From positions 1-44,931 of the forward strand of contig VAYU01000005.1 of the NCBI GenBank assembly GCA_005884925.1: a stretch of DNA of 44,931 nt. The letters are read 5' to 3'. The notes under the pieces were generated by a model. It worked only from the letters and a program-made list of their open reading frames with translations. It made no database searches and had not been told where the DNA came from. Source of the stretch: Actinomycetota bacterium (GTDB taxonomy: Bacteria > Actinomycetota > UBA4738 > HRBIN12). A program made the translations under genes and the position numbers. Shown piece after piece: positions 42,791-44,931 of this stretch (its first letter is position 1; each line of letters begins with the position of its first letter).

Positions 42791-43918
42791 ATGGCCAGAG
42801 GACGACACACCCATCGGCGCCGGATCGGCGCGGTCGTTGCCATCGTCGTTGCGGTGGCCGGCGTCCTGGTGCTCGCGTTCGGTGGGGTTGCCTATGCGGC
42901 GTACCGGTACGAGAAGGGTCACGCGGACCGGATCCTCCCGGGGGTCCGGATCGCCGGTGTCGACGTCGGGGGGATGACCCGCGCGGAGGCGGCGCGCGCG
43001 GTCAGGCCGATCGTTCGAAGCGATCTCCGAGCCCAGCTGAGCGTGACGATCGGCCAAGATCACTGGACCACCACGCTCGGCGCGCTCGGTCGCCGAGCGG
43101 CGGTCGCGCGAGCGGTCGACGGAGCGATGCGTGCGGGCGAAGGCCTTGGGACGTTCGATCGAGCGTGGCATCGCATCCGGGATGAAGCCCTCGGCGTCGA
43201 TCTTCCGCTCCAGTACCGGACGACGGGAGACGGTGTCGATCCCTGGGTACGACGGATCGCGCGGGATCTGTACGTCGCACCTCGAGATGCCTCGATCGGG
43301 CTCGACGGTGGGCTCACCGACGTCAGGTTCACCCACGCCAAGACCGGGCTGGAGGTGGCGCAGCGATCCGCGGCGACCGCCGTCCGCCGGGCCCTCGCTG
43401 CCGGGGACGACGCCGTCGTGCTCCGAACCCGGCCTGTGCAGCCGAAGATCACGGATGACACGCTCGGTCCGACCATCGTGGTGCACGTCGATCGGAACGA
43501 GCTCGATCTCTACGACGGGTTCCACGTGATACGGACCTGGGACGTCGCGACCGCGAAGCCGGGCTTCACCACGCCTGCGGGGGACTGGACGATCTACGAC
43601 AAGCAGGTCGACCCCACCTGGCACAATCCAGCGCCGGACGGTTGGGGCGCGGGCGAGCCTCTCGTGGTCGGCCCCGGACCCGGCAATCCGATGGGTCCGC
43701 GCGCGCTCTACATCACGGCCCCCGGCTTGATCCGGATCCACGGGACGAGCGACCCAGCTTCGATCGGTCGCTATGCGTCCCATGGGTGCATCCGGATGCA
43801 GAACGCCGACGTCACCACGCTCTATCCCATGGTGTCGGTCGGCACCCACGTGTTGGTGGTCGGTTACCGCCCGGCGAGCGCGGGCTATTGGGACACCCCG
43901 CCCAGCAAGGACTCCTGA
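42791..43918 (+). CDS. YkuD-type L,D-transpeptidase with YoaR-like N-terminal domain
   Basis: The 375-residue protein has a basic N-terminus, one TM (about 12-35), a peptidoglycan-binding-like domain containing GVDVGGMTRAEAARAV (56-71), and a C-terminal YkuD domain. Catalytic residues are H317 (IRIHGTS) and C333 in SHGCIRM (330-336). Such enzymes form 3-3 cross-links in peptidoglycan or attach proteins to it, a major cross-link type in actinobacteria. ATG 42791 follows a TATCAT -10 candidate (42758-42763). It sits between DUF5719 and DUF3499. Confidence 0.9.
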   Translation: MARGRHTHRRRIGAVVAIVVAVAGVLVLAFGGVAYAAYRYEKGHADRILPGVRIAGVDVGGMTRAEAARAVRPIVRSDLRAQLSVTIGQDHWTTTLGALGRRAAVARAVDGAMRAGEGLGTFDRAWHRIRDEALGVDLPLQYRTTGDGVDPWVRRIARDLYVAPRDASIGLDGGLTDVRFTHAKTGLEVAQRSAATAVRRALAAGDDAVVLRTRPVQPKITDDTLGPTIVVHVDRNELDLYDGFHVIRTWDVATAKPGFTTPAGDWTIYDKQVDPTWHNPAPDGWGAGEPLVVGPGPGNPMGPRALYITAPGLIRIHGTSDPASIGRYASHGCIRMQNADVTTLYPMVSVGTHVLVVGYRPASAGYWDTPPSKDS

Positions 43919-43947
43919 GCGGCGCCTCGTCTCTCCGGGTGATTGAA

Positions 43948-43963
43948 ATCACACGCGTGTGAT
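43948..43963. promoter_or_regulatory. Operator-like palindrome ATCACA-CGCG-TGTGAT upstream of DUF3499
   Basis: This perfect 16-bp palindrome ends 1 nt before the TACGCT -10 element (43965-43970), so a bound protein would block or contact polymerase. It shares its arms with the whiB dyad. Confidence 0.6.
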
Positions 43964-43964
43964 C

Positions 43965-43970
43965 TACGCT
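43965..43970 (+). promoter_or_regulatory. -10 element TACGCT for the DUF3499 gene
   Basis: TACGCT ends 7 nt before ATG 43978, giving a leaderless transcript; the palindromic operator abuts it on the upstream side. Confidence 0.5.
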
Positions 43971-43977
43971 ACCCGCG

Positions 43978-44184
43978 ATGCGGGTCTGCGCCAAGATGCG
44001 GTGTTCCCAGGAGCCGGTCGCGACCGTCTCCCTGGCGTACACGGAGCGGATGGTCGTCGTCCATGACCTGTCCGACGAGCGCGACCCGAACCTCCTCGAT
44101 CTGTGCCCCGAGCACGTCCGGCGCATGACCCCGCCGGTCGGCTGGGTGGTCCAGGATCGCAGAACGACCACGGTCGCCGTCTGA
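43978..44184 (+). CDS. DUF3499 small zinc-binding-type protein
   Basis: The 68-residue product has C4, C9, C43 and H46 in a C-x4-C...CPEH arrangement that should hold one zinc, with the remainder beta-rich (EPVATVSLAYTERMVVVHDL). This is the DUF3499 family, found next to whiB and manB in many actinobacteria; its biochemical role is unknown. Start ATG is fixed by the adjacent promoter, and MRVCAKMRCS is the family N-terminus. Confidence 0.85.
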   Translation: MRVCAKMRCSQEPVATVSLAYTERMVVVHDLSDERDPNLLDLCPEHVRRMTPPVGWVVQDRRTTTVAV

Positions 44185-44371
44185 GTCGACGACCGCCATG
44201 AGTTCCGGCCCGCCTCGGACCGGATGGCCTCGGGCGGATGGCGCTGATCCCGTCCCCCGTCCGTCGCCCCGTCGCCGAGGGCCGGGGACCATCCGGTCGG
44301 GGAGCGGCCCAGACGAGAGATGACGGCAGCGTGCTATGGCCTCCACCGCTTGCGGCGCCGAAACTTCATGC
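44185..44371. other. Gap between DUF3499 and the zinc-ribbon gene
   Basis: The 187-bp gap is GC-rich with GGCCGGGGACC/GGTCGGGG-like short repeats. A TGCTAT (44332-44337) could serve as a -10 for the zinc-ribbon gene. I see no gene or strong hairpin. Confidence 0.4.
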
Positions 44372-44554
44372 ATGTCCGACAGCAACGGCGCCTGCCCCAC
44401 CTGCCGACAAGGCGATCTCATCGCGATCTCGATGACCGTCGGCGACCGCGACCTGAGGTTCACCACGTGCCACCTCTGCGAGGCGAAGTGGTGGTTCCAG
44501 GAGGGAGAACTCGTCCCGCTGACCTCGGTGATCGATCTCGTGGTCAAGAAGTGA
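44372..44554 (+). CDS. Small two-CxxC zinc-ribbon protein
   Basis: The 60-residue product has CPTC (C8, C11) and CHLC (C33, C36) with a beta-rich middle, the pattern of a treble-clef or zinc-ribbon fold. It ends in a hydrophobic/basic tail (VIDLVVKK). I do not recognise a named family. ATG 44372 begins MSDSNGACPT; ATG 44336 in the same frame would add 12 residues including two more Cys and is the alternative. It lies 54 bp before the phosphomannomutase. Confidence 0.7.
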   Translation: MSDSNGACPTCRQGDLIAISMTVGDRDLRFTTCHLCEAKWWFQEGELVPLTSVIDLVVKK

Positions 44555-44594
44555 TCCTCTGAAGGCATCCGCACGGCCGGTTCGCCGGCTTCGA

Positions 44595-44600
44595 TAGGAT
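44595..44600 (+). promoter_or_regulatory. -10 element TAGGAT for the phosphomannomutase gene
   Basis: TAGGAT ends 8 nt before GTG 44609, the same leaderless spacing seen at fbiC and DUF3499. Confidence 0.5.
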
Positions 44601-44608
44601 GCCGCTTC

Positions 44609-44931
44609 GTGACCGATCCCGATCTGGACCGCATCTTCAAGGCGTACGACGTGCGCGGGGTCGTTCCCGACGAGCTCGATGCGACGATCGCTCGTCGGAT
44701 CGGAGCCGCGTTCGCTTCGTGGGCCCGTCTCCCTGCCATCCTCCTGGGCCGTGACTGCCGGATATCCTCGCCCGAGCTGGCTGCAGCGATCACGGATGGC
44801 GCGACCTCGGTGGGGGTCGATGTCGTCGATCTCGGCCTCGCCTCGACCGACCTCGTCTACTTCGCGAGCGGTTCGCTCGATCTGCCCGCCGTGATGCTCA
44901 CCGCGAGCCACAACCCGAAGAACTACAACGG
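44609..44931 (+). CDS. manB: Phosphomannomutase/phosphoglucomutase (partial, 5' end)
   Basis: The first 107 codons are present; the gene runs off the right edge. It begins VTDPDLDRIFKAYDVRGVVPDELD (KAYDVRG is the family opening), has GRDCRISSPELAAA, and reaches the phosphoserine active-site loop TASHNPKNYN. The enzyme interconverts hexose 6- and 1-phosphates and would supply mannose-1-phosphate to the nucleotidyltransferase at 26361. GTG is chosen because of the -10 at 44595 and the family start. The symbol follows common actinobacterial use and is not proof of substrate. Confidence 0.92.
   Translation, partial: MTDPDLDRIFKAYDVRGVVPDELDATIARRIGAAFASWARLPAILLGRDCRISSPELAAAITDGATSVGVDVVDLGLASTDLVYFASGSLDLPAVMLTASHNPKNYN

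Noticed and set aside
43948-43963. Palindrome as a CRP/FNR site
   Set aside because: CRP-type sites read TGTGA-N6-TCACA; here the half-sites are in the opposite order (TCACA-N4-TGTGA).
37418-43963. Firm assignment of the shared dyad to BldD
   Set aside because: Half-sites are similar but the central spacing differs from the consensus as I remember it, and the whiB copy has an asymmetric centre; kept only as a hypothesis.
1-44931. CRISPR array, insertion sequence, prophage or integrase
   Set aside because: No regularly spaced repeats, transposase motifs, terminal inverted repeats flanking a gene, or phage structural genes were seen.
1-44931. tRNA or rRNA genes
   Set aside because: Intergenic regions are short and none shows a cloverleaf-like pattern or rRNA sequence.

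Overview
The window is about 45 kb of high-GC chromosome from an actinobacterium (Actinomycetota). A WhiB-family protein is present, the F420 biosynthesis genes have the fused actinobacterial architectures (FbiC as CofG+CofH, FbiB as CofE+nitroreductase), and there are DUF3499, DUF5719 and DUF3105 proteins and a lysine-rich histone-H1-like protein. Many starts lie 6-9 nt downstream of a TANNNT -10 element, which is the pattern of leaderless transcripts. The gene order whiB - GT2 - DUF5719 - (YkuD) - DUF3499 - phosphomannomutase beside the fbi genes resembles the whiB2/fbiA/fbiB/manB neighbourhood of mycobacteria and streptomycetes. No mobile element, CRISPR array, rRNA or tRNA was seen. Species cannot be assigned from the sequence alone; an uncultured, non-mycolate lineage is a reasonable guess.

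Region 1 (1-9.1 kb, minus strand): a long membrane-bound coiled-coil protein whose histidine-kinase dimerisation domain lacks the phospho-accepting histidine (cut by the left edge), then a four-gene set nurA-herA-sbcD-sbcC. These are the bacterial versions of the archaeal HerA-NurA-Mre11-Rad50 DNA-end resection genes. Region 2 (9.1-15 kb): a lipoprotein, aconitase, an ECF sigma factor with its RskA-like anti-sigma factor, and a degenerate receiver/GGDEF protein.

Region 3 (15.1-29.3 kb) is a cell-envelope glycan locus. It holds an LCP ligase, four GT4-type glycosyltransferases, three tandem sulfotransferase-like paralogues, a Wzm/Wzt polysaccharide ABC exporter, a 4-TM EamA-like protein, a sugar-phosphate nucleotidyltransferase and a SpoIID/LGFP secreted protein. 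Together these would activate sugars, build a (possibly sulfated) glycan on a lipid carrier, export it and attach it to the wall. Region 4 (29.3-32.4 kb): two membrane-anchored His-rich proteins (one DUF3105) and an AzgA-type purine permease.

Region 5 (32.4-44.9 kb): fbiB-fbiA divergent from fbiC; then whiB with an elaborate upstream region, the H1-like protein, a very large membrane GT2, DUF5719, an L,D-transpeptidase, DUF3499, a small zinc-ribbon protein and the start of a phosphomannomutase/phosphoglucomutase. The same dyad (ATCACA-N4-TGTGAT) lies at the whiB and DUF3499 promoters, suggesting a shared regulator for the two ends of this conserved block.
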